Positions 37,490 to 47,391 of a stretch of 64,000 nt of DNA are shown here, in pieces (positions within the stretch are counted from its first letter, which is position 1; each line of letters starts with the position of its first letter). The DNA is from Pelagibius marinus (GTDB lineage: Bacteria > Pseudomonadota > Alphaproteobacteria > Kiloniellales > Kiloniellaceae). A program made the translations under genes and the position numbers. Below the pieces are notes generated by a model. It made no database searches and was not told the origin of the DNA. It saw nothing but the letters and a program-made list of their open reading frames with translations. The DNA lies in the NCBI RefSeq assembly GCF_014925385.1, contig NZ_JACSDK010000009.1:1-64000 (forward strand). The letters run 5' to 3'.

Positions 37490-37583
37490 GTCACCCTCGG
37501 GCTTGACCCGAGGGTCCATGGTGCCGCCTCCACGAGCCGGTCCTTCATGGAAATGGATGCTCGGGTCAAGCCCGAGCATGACG
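37490..37583. repeat. Paired palindromic (REP-like) element after secA
   Basis: Two palindromes face each other: CCCTCGGG-CTTGA-CCCGAGGG (37494-37514) and GCTCGGG-TCAAG-CCCGAGC (37559-37576). The second is nearly the reverse complement of the first, including the flanking GTCA / TGAC, so the 90-bp unit is itself a large inverted repeat. Such GGGCTTGACCC elements are, as I recall, scattered in intergenic regions of many alphaproteobacteria. It lies between the converging secA and acyl-CoA dehydrogenase genes and probably ends or protects both transcripts. Confidence 0.8.
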
Positions 37584-37593
37584 GCTTGTGCGG

Positions 37594-38802
37594 CTACTCC
37601 CCCGCCCGCGGCAGGTTCAGGTAGCCGTCGCGCGTCTGCGGCAGTTTGCGCTCCAGGATGCGCGAGGCGATGACCGTGCGCAGGATCTGCGCGGTGCCGC
37701 CGCCGATGGTGAACATGCGCGCGTCGCGCACCATGCGCTCCAGCGGATTGTTGCGCGAGTAGCCGGCGGCGCCGAAGACCTGCAGGGCGTCGTTGGTGAC
37801 CTTGATCGCCATCTCCGAGGCGAAGACCTTGGCCTGCGCCGCCTCCAGCACGTCGGGGAAACCCTTGCCGCAGTCGGCGGCCTTGTGGATCAGGGCGCGG
37901 GCGGCGGCGAGCTGCGTCGCCATGTCGGCCAGCATCCACTGCAGACCCTGGAATTCGGCGATCGGGCGGCCGAACTGCTCGCGCTTGCCCGCGTAGGCCA
38001 GGGCCTGCTCGTAGGCGCCCTGGGCGATGCCGAGGGCCACGGTGGCCGCGCCGACGCGCTGGGCGTTGTAGGCGGACATGAGCGCGCCGAAGCCGCGGCT
38101 GAGACCCTGCGGCGGCATCAGCAGCCTGTCCTCCGGGATCTCCAGGTCCTCGAAGAGGATCTCGGTCTCGGGAATACCGCGCAGGCCCATGGTGGGCTCG
38201 CGCTTTCCGATGCGCAGGCCCTTGGGCGTGCCCTTTTCCGGATCGCGCAGCGCGATGAAGCCGCCGATGCCCTGCTCGACCCCGTCCTCGAAGACACGGG
38301 CGAAGATCAGGTGCAGCTGCGAGACGCCGCCGCCGGTGATCCAGTGCTTGCCGCCGTTGAGGATATAGCGGTCGCCCTTCTTGTCGGCCCGCGTGGTCAT
38401 CTCGGTCGCGGCGCTACCGGCGCCGGGTTCGGTGATGCAGATCGCCGGCTTGTCGCCGGAGAGCACCTGTTTCGCCGCGATCTGCTTCTGCGCTTCGCTG
38501 CCGTAGGCCATGATGGCGCTGACCGCGCCCATGTTGGCCTCCACCGCGATGCGCCCGGTGACGCCGCAGACCCGCGCCATCTCCTCGATGACCAGGGCCA
38601 CCTCCAGGAAGCCGAGGCCCGGGCCGCCGTAGTCCTTCGGGATGGTCATGCCGAAGAAGCCGGCCTCGCGCAGGGCCCGGCAGTTGTCCCAGGGATAGGC
38701 CTCCTCGCGGTCGACCTCCGCCGCGCGCGGGGCGATCACCGCCTCGGCCAGTTCCCGCGCCTTTTCCCGGATGCCTTCCTGCGCCTCAGTCAGCCGTGTC
38801 AT
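37594..38802 (-). CDS. Acyl-CoA dehydrogenase
   Basis: FAD enzyme that introduces a trans-2 double bond into acyl-CoA in fatty-acid or branched-chain catabolism, passing electrons to ETF. The family signature ICITEPGAGSAATEMTTRA near residue 120 binds FAD, and RDARMFTIGGGTAQILRTVI near 365 holds the C-terminal FAD loop. The expected catalytic Glu of short- and medium-chain enzymes is replaced in this region by Gly (in TIGGG), so either the base lies elsewhere or specificity differs. The ATG at 38802 has GGGAGGGAAGAG upstream, giving 402 residues. The electron carriers are not in this window. Confidence 0.92.
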   Translation of the reverse strand: MTRLTEAQEGIREKARELAEAVIAPRAAEVDREEAYPWDNCRALREAGFFGMTIPKDYGGPGLGFLEVALVIEEMARVCGVTGRIAVEANMGAVSAIMAYGSEAQKQIAAKQVLSGDKPAICITEPGAGSAATEMTTRADKKGDRYILNGGKHWITGGGVSQLHLIFARVFEDGVEQGIGGFIALRDPEKGTPKGLRIGKREPTMGLRGIPETEILFEDLEIPEDRLLMPPQGLSRGFGALMSAYNAQRVGAATVALGIAQGAYEQALAYAGKREQFGRPIAEFQGLQWMLADMATQLAAARALIHKAADCGKGFPDVLEAAQAKVFASEMAIKVTNDALQVFGAAGYSRNNPLERMVRDARMFTIGGGTAQILRTVIASRILERKLPQTRDGYLNLPRAGE

Positions 38803-38991
38803 GGCGACTCTTCCCTCCCGTTGCATTTTGCAGGAAGTATCCGGGCCGGAGTGGGGGCCGGTCAAGCCGCCGCCACGCTTTGGCCTAGCTGCGCGGTTTC
38901 CGCTGTGGGCCGCGCCGCGCCGGTGCTAACCTCTAGAACGTCGGTTCGCAAACCATCTGGTTCTGATCGGGACAAGGTCGGGAGAGAACAG

Positions 38992-39333
38992 ATGACGATC
39001 TACATCACACAAGGCCATTACAGCCGCGAAGCGATCAGAGGCATGGTCGCAAAGCCAGAGGACCGAGCAGAAGCTGTCGCCGGTCTGGTCAAGGCCGCGG
39101 GCGGCAAGCTGCTCAACTACTACGTCACCTTCGGCGAGTACGATTTCCTGGTGGTCATGGAGAGCGACAAGAACCTCACCGACCTCATGTCGGTACTCTT
39201 CGTGGCGGCCGCGACCGGCGGCGTCACCGATCTGCACACTACGGTCGCGGTGACCTCGAAGGAAGCGACCAAGGCCATGAAGCAGGCCAAGAAGATCCAG
39301 GGCGGCTTCAAAGCCGCGGGGCAAGCGGCCTGA
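38992..39333 (+). CDS. GYD domain-containing protein
   Basis: A 113-residue protein of the GYD family (named for its Gly-Tyr-Asp motif), here GEYDFLVVMES near residues 45-55. The ferredoxin-like fold is expected to form a dimeric alpha/beta barrel. The N-terminus ITQGHYSREAIRGM and the block AAATGGVTDLHTTVAVTSKEA are typical. The ATG at 38992 has GGGAGAGAAC upstream, a strong site. No biochemical role is established for the family. It converges with the oligopeptide transporter operon, with only 9 bases between the stops. Confidence 0.88.
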   Translation: MTIYITQGHYSREAIRGMVAKPEDRAEAVAGLVKAAGGKLLNYYVTFGEYDFLVVMESDKNLTDLMSVLFVAAATGGVTDLHTTVAVTSKEATKAMKQAKKIQGGFKAAGQAA

Positions 39334-39342
39334 AAAGGTCGC

Positions 39343-40328
39343 TCACTCGCGCCAGTGGTGGCAGGCGACCTTATGCAGGTCGCCGCTGCCGTCTTCCTCC
39401 AGCGGCGGGGCCTGCTGCGCGCAGAGCTCCGTCGCCCTGGGACAGCGGGTGCGGAAGACGCAGCCCGAAGGCGGCGCCAGCGGCGAGGGCAGGTCGCCCT
39501 GCAGCACCAGGCGCTGCTTCGCCTGCTCCTTGTCCGGGTCGGGGATCGGCACGGCGGAGATGAGCGCCTGGGTGTAGGGGTGGCGCGCGCGCGAGTAGAT
39601 CGCCTCGCGGTCGGCGATCTCCATCACCTTGCCCAGGTAGAGCACCATGATGCGGTGGCTGATGTGGCGCACCACGGAGAGGTCGTGGCTGATGAAGATC
39701 AGCGTCAGGCCGAATTCCCGCTGCAGGCGCATCAAGAGGTTCACGATCTGCGCCTGGATGGAGACGTCGAGGGCCGAGACCGGCTCGTCGCAGACGATCA
39801 GCTTCGGTCCCAGCACCATGGCCCGGGCGATGCCGATGCGCTGGCACTGGCCGCCGGAGAACTCGTGCGGGTAGCGGTTGATCATCTGCGGCAAGAGGCC
39901 GACCTTGGCCATCATGTCCTTCACCCGCGCTTTTACCGCCTGGCGGCCCAGGCCCGGCTCGAAGGTGCGCAGCGGCTCGGCGATGATCTCGCCCACGGTC
40001 ATGCGCGGGTTGAGGCTGGCCAGGGGATCCTGAAAGATGATCTGCATGTCCTGGCGCCGGGCCCGCATCGCCTTGGGATCCAGCGCGGCGAGGTCGTCGC
40101 CCAGCCAGACGGCACGTCCGGCGGTCGGCTCGATGAGGCGCAGGATGGCGCGGCCCAAGGTCGACTTGCCGCAGCCCGACTCCCCGACGATGCCCAGGGT
40201 CTCGCCGGCCTGGAGGTCGAAGCTGACCCCGTCCACCGCCTTCAGCGGCCGGTAGCGCCCGACGAAGATGCCGCCGACGCGCATCTGGAAGTGGACCTTC
40301 AGGTCGTCGACCGACAGCAGGGTCTCGC

Positions 40329-40332
<4 letters not shown>
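39343..40332 (-). CDS. oppF: Oligopeptide ABC transporter ATP-binding protein OppF
   Basis: Second ATPase of the peptide importer. It has the Walker [16 protein letters not shown] near 55, the signature [15 protein letters not shown], the Walker [13 protein letters not shown], and a C-terminal extension with [14 protein letters not shown] typical of the Opp/Dpp ATPases. That extension's cysteines probably bind an iron-sulphur cluster in this family. The length is 329 residues. Its start overlaps the oppD stop by four bases. Being last in the operon fits the usual order A-B-C-D-F. Confidence 0.93.
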
Positions 40333-41327
<995 letters not shown>

Positions 41328-41328
41328 C

Positions 41329-42228
41329 TCAGCGGTCCTTCGGATCGAGGGCGTCGCGCAGGCCGTCGCCGATGAAGTTGAAGGCGAAGAGCGTCACCGC
41401 CAGGAAGGCCGCCGGGAAGAACAGCATCCAGGGCGCGAACTCCATGACCTTGGCGCCTTCAGAGATCAGCACGCCCCAGGAGGTCAGCGGCTCCTGCACG
41501 CCCAGGCCCAGGAAGGAGAGGAAGGATTCCGTCAGGATCACCTGGGGGATGGTGAGCGTCATATAGACGATGACCGGCCCCAGCACATTGGGGATCACGT
41601 GACGGAAGATGATCTTGGTGTTGGAGACGCCGCCGGCCTGGGCCGCCTCGATGAACTCCTTGCGCTTCACCGAGATGGTCTGGCCGCGCACGATGCGCGC
41701 CATGGTCAGCCATTCCACCGCGCCCAGGGCGACGAAGATGAGGAAGATGTTACGCCCGAAGACCACCATCAGCATGATGACGAAGAACATGAAGGGCAGC
41801 GAATAGAGCACGTCGACGATGCGCATCATCAGGTTGTCGATACGCCCGCCCATGAAGCCGGCGATGGCCCCATAGGTCACGCCGATGACCAGGGAGACCG
41901 TGGTGGCCAGCAGGCCGACGGCCAGCGACACCCGGGCGCCGTAGAGCACGCGGATGAACATGTCGCGCCCGTTGCCGTCGGTGCCGAACCAGTGGGCGTT
42001 GGCGAAATCGGGGCCCGCCTGGATGCGGTCCCAGTAGATCTCGTCGTAGGGGTGCGGGCTCAACAGCGGCGCGAAGATCGCCATGACCGCGATGATGCCC
42101 AGCACCACGATGGAGACCACCGCCGCCTTGTTGCGCAGCAGGCGCGCCAGGGCGTCCTGCCACAGGCTGCGCCCCTTGACTTCCTCTAGGGCGGCCAGGC
42201 CGTCGCCGGGTGCCGTGGTGTGGATCAT
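41329..42228 (-). CDS. oppC: Oligopeptide ABC transporter permease OppC
   Basis: Inner-membrane subunit of the peptide importer. It has a cytosolic N-terminus, a first helix near residues 35-55 (AAVVSIVVLGIIAVMAIFAPLL) and five more helices. The DxFxxVRGQTISVKRKEFIEAA region (about 190-212) contains the EAA loop that contacts the ATPases. The OppC/DppC N-terminal domain is present. The length is 299 residues. Its start shares one base with the oppB stop (TGATG). Confidence 0.92.
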   Translation of the reverse strand: MIHTTAPGDGLAALEEVKGRSLWQDALARLLRNKAAVVSIVVLGIIAVMAIFAPLLSPHPYDEIYWDRIQAGPDFANAHWFGTDGNGRDMFIRVLYGARVSLAVGLLATTVSLVIGVTYGAIAGFMGGRIDNLMMRIVDVLYSLPFMFFVIMLMVVFGRNIFLIFVALGAVEWLTMARIVRGQTISVKRKEFIEAAQAGGVSNTKIIFRHVIPNVLGPVIVYMTLTIPQVILTESFLSFLGLGVQEPLTSWGVLISEGAKVMEFAPWMLFFPAAFLAVTLFAFNFIGDGLRDALDPKDR

Positions 42229-43151
42229 CAGCCGTACCTCACCTTGGGGTCGAGCACGGCGTAGAGCAGGTCGACCACCAGGTTGAGCAGCATGATCAGC
42301 ACCGCGTAGACGATGACCACGCCCATCACCAGGGGGTAGTCGCGGTTCAGCGCCGCGTTGACGAAGTAGGTGCCGATGCCGGGCACGCCGAAGATGGTCT
42401 CGATGACCACCGAGCCGGTCATCACCGCCGCCGTGGCGGGCCCGAGGTAGGAGACCACCGGCATCATCGCGCCCTTCAGCGCATGGCGCACCACCACCAG
42501 CTGCTCGCGCAGGCCCTTGGCCCGGGCGGTGCGCACGAAGTTGGAATGCAGCACCTCGACCATGGAGCCGCGGGTCAGGCGCGCGACGTAGGCGATCTGC
42601 GGCAGGGCCAGGGCGACCACCGGCAGCACCTTGTAGCGCAGCTCGCCGCTGCCCCAGCCGGAGGTCGGCAGCAGGTCGAAATAGACGCCCAGCACCAGGG
42701 AAAGCAGCGGCGCCATGACGAAATTAGGCACGGCGATACCGATCATGGAGACCGACATGACCGAGAAGTCGGTGCCGCTGTTCTGGCGCAGGGCCGCCAG
42801 GGTACCGAAGCTGACACCGATGACGAGGGCCAGGAGGATGGCCGAGAAACCGAGCTCCATGGAGGCCGGGGCGCCGGAGGCGATGAGCTCGCCGACCGAG
42901 AAATCGCGGATCTTCAGCGAAGGCCCGAAGTCACCCTTGAGGATACGGCCCAGGTAGATGAGGTACTGCTCGACCAGCGGCTTGTCGAGATCGTAGGCGG
43001 CGTTGATGTTCTTCTCGATCTCCGGCGGCAGCGCGCGGTCCGAGTCGAAGGGCCCGCCCGGGGCCAGCCGCATCATGAAGAAGGCCACGGTGATGATGAC
43101 GAAAAGCGTCGGCACCGCGGTCACGAGTCGTCTCAGCGCATAGGACAGCAC
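42228..43151 (-). CDS. oppB: Oligopeptide ABC transporter permease OppB
   Basis: Permease partner of OppC, 307 residues. It begins with the conserved MLSYALRRLVTAVPTLFVIITVAFFMMRLAPGGPFD, the OppB/DppB start with the first helix and the ADP-like GGPFD motif. Five further helices and the EAA-type loop (RLTRGSMVEVLHSNFVRTARAKGL) follow. A stem-loop separates it from oppA upstream (43182-43216), and the gap to oppA is 83 bases. Confidence 0.92.
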   Translation of the reverse strand: MLSYALRRLVTAVPTLFVIITVAFFMMRLAPGGPFDSDRALPPEIEKNINAAYDLDKPLVEQYLIYLGRILKGDFGPSLKIRDFSVGELIASGAPASMELGFSAILLALVIGVSFGTLAALRQNSGTDFSVMSVSMIGIAVPNFVMAPLLSLVLGVYFDLLPTSGWGSGELRYKVLPVVALALPQIAYVARLTRGSMVEVLHSNFVRTARAKGLREQLVVVRHALKGAMMPVVSYLGPATAAVMTGSVVIETIFGVPGIGTYFVNAALNRDYPLVMGVVIVYAVLIMLLNLVVDLLYAVLDPKVRYG

Positions 43152-43181
43152 CAGCAGACTCCCTTGGAAGAACGGCGAAGG

Positions 43182-43216
43182 GGACGGCGGACCCCCAGTC
43201 CAAGGATCCGCCGTCC
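43182..43216 (-). promoter_or_regulatory. Intercistronic stem-loop between oppA and oppB
   Basis: GGACGGCGGA (43182-43191) pairs perfectly with TCCGCCGTCC (43207-43216). No T-run follows on the minus strand. In many Opp operons a hairpin at this point stabilises the oppA message and lowers read-through, giving more binding protein than membrane parts, which is the likely role here. Confidence 0.6.
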
Positions 43217-43234
43217 ATCTTCAGGAAGCTGCGA

Positions 43235-44818
43235 TTACTGCTCCAGGTCCAGGAAGCGCGTCGGGTGCTTGTCCGGCGCGTTGTCGACCCAGCCGATCAC
43301 CTTCGGCGAGATCAACTGCTTGGAGACGTAGTAGTAGATCGGCGCCACGGGCTGACCGTCCATGGCGACTGCCTCGGCCTCGCCCAGGATCTTGGCGCGC
43401 TGGCCCAGGTCCGAGACCGCTTCCGCCTCGGCCATCAGGCCGTCGAACTTCTCGTTGTTGAACTTCGAGTAGTTGATCGGCCCGCTCTTGCTCTCCATGA
43501 GGAAAAGGAAGTTCTGGGCGTCGTTGTAGTCGGCGATCCAGCCGGCGCGGGCGACCTGGAAATCACCCTGCTTCAGGTCGGCGTAGTGGATCTTGCCGTC
43601 GGTGTTGAACAGCTCTGCATTGACGCCGATCTGCTTCCACATGTTCTGCACCGCCACGGCAATGCGCTTGTGGTTCTCGGAGTTGTTGTAGCGCAGAGTG
43701 ATGTTCAGCGGCTTGTCCGGGCCGTAGCCCGCATCGGTCAGCAGGGCCTTGGCCTCCTTTACCGCTTCGCCGTAGGACTTGCCTTTGAAGTCGGCGTACT
43801 TTGGCTCACCGTAGTTGCCGGTGCCCGGCGGCACGAAGCTGTAGGCCGGCAGCTCGCCGGTGCGCAGCACCTTGTCGGTGATGACTTCGCGGTTGATCGC
43901 CATGGAGAGCGCTTTGCGCACCCGGGCGTCGGTGAAGGGCTCCTTGTCGGAGCGGAAGACGTAGTAGTAGATGCCGGCATAGGGCGCGATGCGCAGGCTG
44001 TCGGCCATGTTCTCGCGCAGCCAGTCAATCTGCTCGGAGGCGATGTCGCGGGCAATGTCGATCTCGCCGGCACGAAAGCGCTTCTGCATCGCCGTGCGAT
44101 CTTCCATGGCGTAGTAGATGACCTTGTCGATGGCGACGTTGTCGGCGTCATAGAACTTGTCGTTCTTGACCAGGGTGGCCTGCACCTTCGGCTGCCATTC
44201 GGTCAGGATGTAGGGACCGTTGACGACGATGTTCTCGGGCTTGGTCCAGTCGCGGCCGTACTTCTCGACCGCATGCTTGGGCACGGGGAAGGCGGTCTGG
44301 TGGGCAAGCTGTGCCAGGAAATAAGGCGCCGCTGCGGTGAGTTCCACACGCAGGGTCTGGTCGTCGACCGCCTCGACACCCAGGGCTTCGGGGCCGGCCT
44401 TGCCGGTATTCAGGTCCTCGGCGCCCTTTACGATGTAGAGCAGCGAGGCGTATTCGGCGCCGGTGTCGGGCGCCAGCAGGCGGCGCCAGGCATAGACGAA
44501 GTCGCCGGCTGTCACCGGCGTGCCGTCGGACCAGACGTGGTCGCGGATCTTGAAGGTGTAGGTCTTGCCGTCTTCGCTGATGGTCCAGCTTTCCGCGGCC
44601 CCGGGGATCGGTTGGCCGTCCTGGCCGTAGGTCAGCAGGCCGATGATCATGTCGTCGGAGAGGCGGCTGGTCTGCACCGTGGAGATGTAGTGCGGGTCCA
44701 TGGACTGCGGTTCGCCGTCGTTGCCGACCCGCAGGACCTTTTCGGCCTGCGCGCCGCCGGTGAGCGCCACGGCCAAGCCGAAGCCCAGCGCGGCGCGTCT
44801 AAAGTTCTTGAGAAGCAT
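43235..44818 (-). CDS. oppA: Oligopeptide ABC transporter substrate-binding protein OppA
   Basis: Periplasmic binding protein (SBP family 5), which captures peptides and delivers them to OppBC. A signal peptide occupies residues 1-27 (MLLKNFRRAALGFGLAVALT then GGAQA, cleaved before EK). The mature part begins VLRVGNDGEPQSMDPHYIST, typical of cluster C binding proteins, and contains ADDYNDAQNF-like ligand loops near the C-terminus (RAGWIADYNDAQNFLF). The ATG at 44818 marks the signal peptide start; the longer frame to 44938 is discarded. At 527 residues it fits OppA/MppA. Peptide length preference is not predictable. Confidence 0.94.
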   Translation of the reverse strand: MLLKNFRRAALGFGLAVALTGGAQAEKVLRVGNDGEPQSMDPHYISTVQTSRLSDDMIIGLLTYGQDGQPIPGAAESWTISEDGKTYTFKIRDHVWSDGTPVTAGDFVYAWRRLLAPDTGAEYASLLYIVKGAEDLNTGKAGPEALGVEAVDDQTLRVELTAAAPYFLAQLAHQTAFPVPKHAVEKYGRDWTKPENIVVNGPYILTEWQPKVQATLVKNDKFYDADNVAIDKVIYYAMEDRTAMQKRFRAGEIDIARDIASEQIDWLRENMADSLRIAPYAGIYYYVFRSDKEPFTDARVRKALSMAINREVITDKVLRTGELPAYSFVPPGTGNYGEPKYADFKGKSYGEAVKEAKALLTDAGYGPDKPLNITLRYNNSENHKRIAVAVQNMWKQIGVNAELFNTDGKIHYADLKQGDFQVARAGWIADYNDAQNFLFLMESKSGPINYSKFNNEKFDGLMAEAEAVSDLGQRAKILGEAEAVAMDGQPVAPIYYYVSKQLISPKVIGWVDNAPDKHPTRFLDLEQ

Positions 44819-45089
44819 CTTTTGAGTTCTCCCGTTCCGTTTATGAAAAGCCTCCCCCACCTGCGGGCTGGCCGCGGCATTCCAGTCTTGTTGCGCAGGT
44901 GGTCCGTCTATTAGTCCCCCTTCGCCGGTGTGATTCAAGAGCCATGCTGTGCCAAATTGCGACGAAGGGTTGCGGCGCGCGTGCCCCGGACCGGCGGCCC
45001 GGGGAGAAAGGCCGCGATTCCGGCTTCGGCGGCTGCGATCGCCGCAACGCTCTGCAATTTGGTGGGGAGAAGCCTCCGGGCGGAGAGGC

Positions 45090-46046
45090 TCAGCCGAGGC
45101 CCTTCTGGCCCATATCCAGGAATTTCTGGCGGCGGGCCTGTTTCAACTGCAGGCCGTTGTCGCGGACCAGCTCGCGCAGGCCTGCCTCCAGCTTGTCGCC
45201 GACGCCCTTGATGGTCATCTTGGCCGCGCGGTGGGCGCCGCCCAGGGGTTCCGGGATGATGTCGTCGATGACGCCCAGGCGTAAGAGGTCCTGGGCCGTC
45301 AGCCGCAGGGCCTCCGCGGCCTCCTGCGCCTGCTCGCCGGAGCGCCAGAGGATCGAGGCGCAGCCTTCCGGCGAGATCACCGAGTAGATCGAGTGTTCCA
45401 GCATGTAGACGCGGTTGGCCGCGGCCAGCGCGATGGCGCCGCCGGAGCCGCCTTCGCCGATGATCACCGACAGCAGCGGCACCTCGACGTTCAGGCAAAC
45501 CTCGATGGAACGGGCGATGGCCTCGGCCTGGCCGCGCTCCTCGGCGCCGATGCCGGGATAGGCGCCGGCGGTGTCGACCAGGGTGATGACCGGCAGGCCG
45601 AAGCGCTCGGCCATGCGCATCAGGCGCTGCGCCTTGCGGTAGCCCTCGGGCCGGGCCATGCCGAAGTTGTGCTTCACGCGCGAATTGAGGTCGGCGCCCT
45701 TCTCGTGGCCGATGACCATGACCGAATAGCCGCGGAAGCGGCCCAGACCGCCGACGATGGCGTGATCCTCGCCGAACAGGCGGTCGCCGGCCATCGGCGT
45801 GAAGTCCTCGAACAGGGCCGAGATGTAGTGCTGGAAATGCGGGCGGTCGGGGTGGCGGGCCACCTGGGTCTTCTGCCAGGCGGAAAGCTTGCCGTAGGTC
45901 TGGCGCAGCAGGCGGTCGACCTTGCCCTGCAGCTTTTCGACCTCGTCGGCGATGTTGATCTCCCCGTCGTCGGAGAGATGCCGCAGTTCTTCGATTTTGC
46001 CTTCGAGCTCGGCGATCGGCTTTTCGAAGTCGAGAAAATTGTGCAT
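45090..46046 (-). CDS. accA: Acetyl-CoA carboxylase carboxyltransferase subunit alpha
   Basis: Half of the carboxyltransferase that moves CO2 from biotin to acetyl-CoA, giving malonyl-CoA for fatty-acid synthesis; AccD is its partner. The 318-residue length equals that of E. coli AccA. It starts [20 protein letters not shown], and the crotonase-like core contains [20 protein letters not shown] near 178 and the [21 protein letters not shown] block with [10 protein letters not shown]. These glycine-rich loops form the oxyanion hole. It is monocistronic here, with a terminator-like stem belonging to the next gene beyond its upstream region. Confidence 0.97.
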   Translation of the reverse strand: MHNFLDFEKPIAELEGKIEELRHLSDDGEINIADEVEKLQGKVDRLLRQTYGKLSAWQKTQVARHPDRPHFQHYISALFEDFTPMAGDRLFGEDHAIVGGLGRFRGYSVMVIGHEKGADLNSRVKHNFGMARPEGYRKAQRLMRMAERFGLPVITLVDTAGAYPGIGAEERGQAEAIARSIEVCLNVEVPLLSVIIGEGGSGGAIALAAANRVYMLEHSIYSVISPEGCASILWRSGEQAQEAAEALRLTAQDLLRLGVIDDIIPEPLGGAHRAAKMTIKGVGDKLEAGLRELVRDNGLQLKQARRQKFLDMGQKGLG

Positions 46047-46199
46047 GGGCCTCTATCTAACACAGCATTTCGCGTCTGGCACGCCTAACTGTCGCCCGAA
46101 AATGTAGGGCGCGAGGCGGCCGGCGAAACCCTTTGCCGCAATTTTTCTCCGGAATCAAGCGAGGCAAATCAAGTGAGGCCGATCACGACGGCCGAACGG

Positions 46200-46240
46200 A
46201 AAAGCCGGCGGCTCCCCCAACGCAGAGGGGACCGCCGGCT
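46200..46240 (-). terminator. Terminator of the malyl-CoA lyase gene
   Basis: AGCCGGCGG (46203-46211) pairs with CCGCCGGCT (46232-46240), with an extra CCCCC / GGGG inner pair. On the minus strand the stem is followed by TTTTCCG. It lies 38 bases after the lyase stop, in the correct orientation. Confidence 0.75.
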
Positions 46241-46277
46241 CTGAAAGGTCGCACCGAAAGGTCTGGAAGGGGCCGGA

Positions 46278-47255
46278 TCAGCCCTTGGCGATCTGGCGCG
46301 CCTTCTTGACCATGACCTCGGCCTGCTTGATGGAGGCGATGTCGATGAGGCGGCCGTCCAGCGAGACCGCGCCCTTGCCTTCCTTCTGGGCCTGGCGCAT
46401 GGCCTTGAGGATGCGCTTGGCCTTGTCGACCTCGGCCTTGGAGGGGCTGTTCTCCTCGTTGGCCAGGCCGATCTGGCTCGGGTGGATGGCCCACTTGCCC
46501 TCGCAGCCCAGCACCGCGGCGCGGCGCGCCTGGGCGCGGAAGCCCTCGGGGTCGGAGAAGTCGCCGAAGGGGCCGTCGATGGGACGCAGGCCGGCGGCGC
46601 GGGCGGCGACCACCATGCGCGCGACGGCGTAGTGCCACATGTCGCCCCAGTGATAGAGGCGTTCGCCCTTGTCGTCCGGGTCGGTCAGCACGCCGTACAG
46701 CTCGTTCGGGCCGCCGATGACGGTGGTGCGGGCCTTGGTGGAGGCGGCGTAGTCGGCGACGCCGAAGTGCAGGCTTTCGTTGCGCGGCGAGGCCTTGGCG
46801 ATCTCGTCGACGTTGGCCATGCCCAACGCGGTTTCGATGATCATCTCGAAGCCGATCTTCTTCTTGCGGCCGACCGCTTCCTCGGCCTGGGTCACCAGCA
46901 TGTCGACGGCATAGATGTCGGCGGCGGTGCCGGCCTTGGGGATCATGATCAGGTCCAGGCGCTCGCCGCCCTGCTCGATGATGTCGATGACGTCGCGGTA
47001 CATGTAGTGGGTGTCGAGCCCGTTGATGCGCACCGACATGGTCTTGTTGCCCCAGTCGATCTCGTTCAGGGCCTTGATGATGTTCTTGCGCGCCTGCGGC
47101 TTGTCGTCCGGCGCCACCGCGTCCTCCAGGTCGAGGAAGATGACGTCGGCATCGGATTCCGCCGCTTTCTTGAAGAGTTTCGGGTTGCTGCCCGGGACAG
47201 CCAGCTCGCTGCGGTTCAGGCGCGCGGGAGCCTGCTCGACGATGGTAAAGCTCAT
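46278..47255 (-). CDS. mcl: L-malyl-CoA / beta-methylmalyl-CoA lyase
   Basis: HpcH/HpaI-type (CitE-like) aldolase that splits malyl-CoA into acetyl-CoA and glyoxylate, and beta-methylmalyl-CoA into propionyl-CoA and glyoxylate. It acts in the ethylmalonyl-CoA pathway or related glyoxylate metabolism. The 325-residue chain has the metal-binding LDLEDAVAPDDKP near 43-55, KAGTAADIYAVDMLV near 110-124 with the Asp/Glu ligands, and the conserved IHPSQI. The opening RLNRSELAVPGSNPKLFKKA and internal GPNELYGVLTDPDDKGERLY match Mcl1 more than citrate lyase. No other pathway genes are near. Confidence 0.9.
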   Translation of the reverse strand: MSFTIVEQAPARLNRSELAVPGSNPKLFKKAAESDADVIFLDLEDAVAPDDKPQARKNIIKALNEIDWGNKTMSVRINGLDTHYMYRDVIDIIEQGGERLDLIMIPKAGTAADIYAVDMLVTQAEEAVGRKKKIGFEMIIETALGMANVDEIAKASPRNESLHFGVADYAASTKARTTVIGGPNELYGVLTDPDDKGERLYHWGDMWHYAVARMVVAARAAGLRPIDGPFGDFSDPEGFRAQARRAAVLGCEGKWAIHPSQIGLANEENSPSKAEVDKAKRILKAMRQAQKEGKGAVSLDGRLIDIASIKQAEVMVKKARQIAKG

Positions 47256-47391
47256 GGAAATTCCCCTGCTTTGTCAGAGAACGCTATTGCTGAATGTCGG
47301 CCTGCCCGGGGGCGCTAAAGCCCAGCCAACTCAGCTGCGGAAACTGGTCATACCAATGGGTCTTGTCAACCGGAAGAATCGACGCGCCCGC

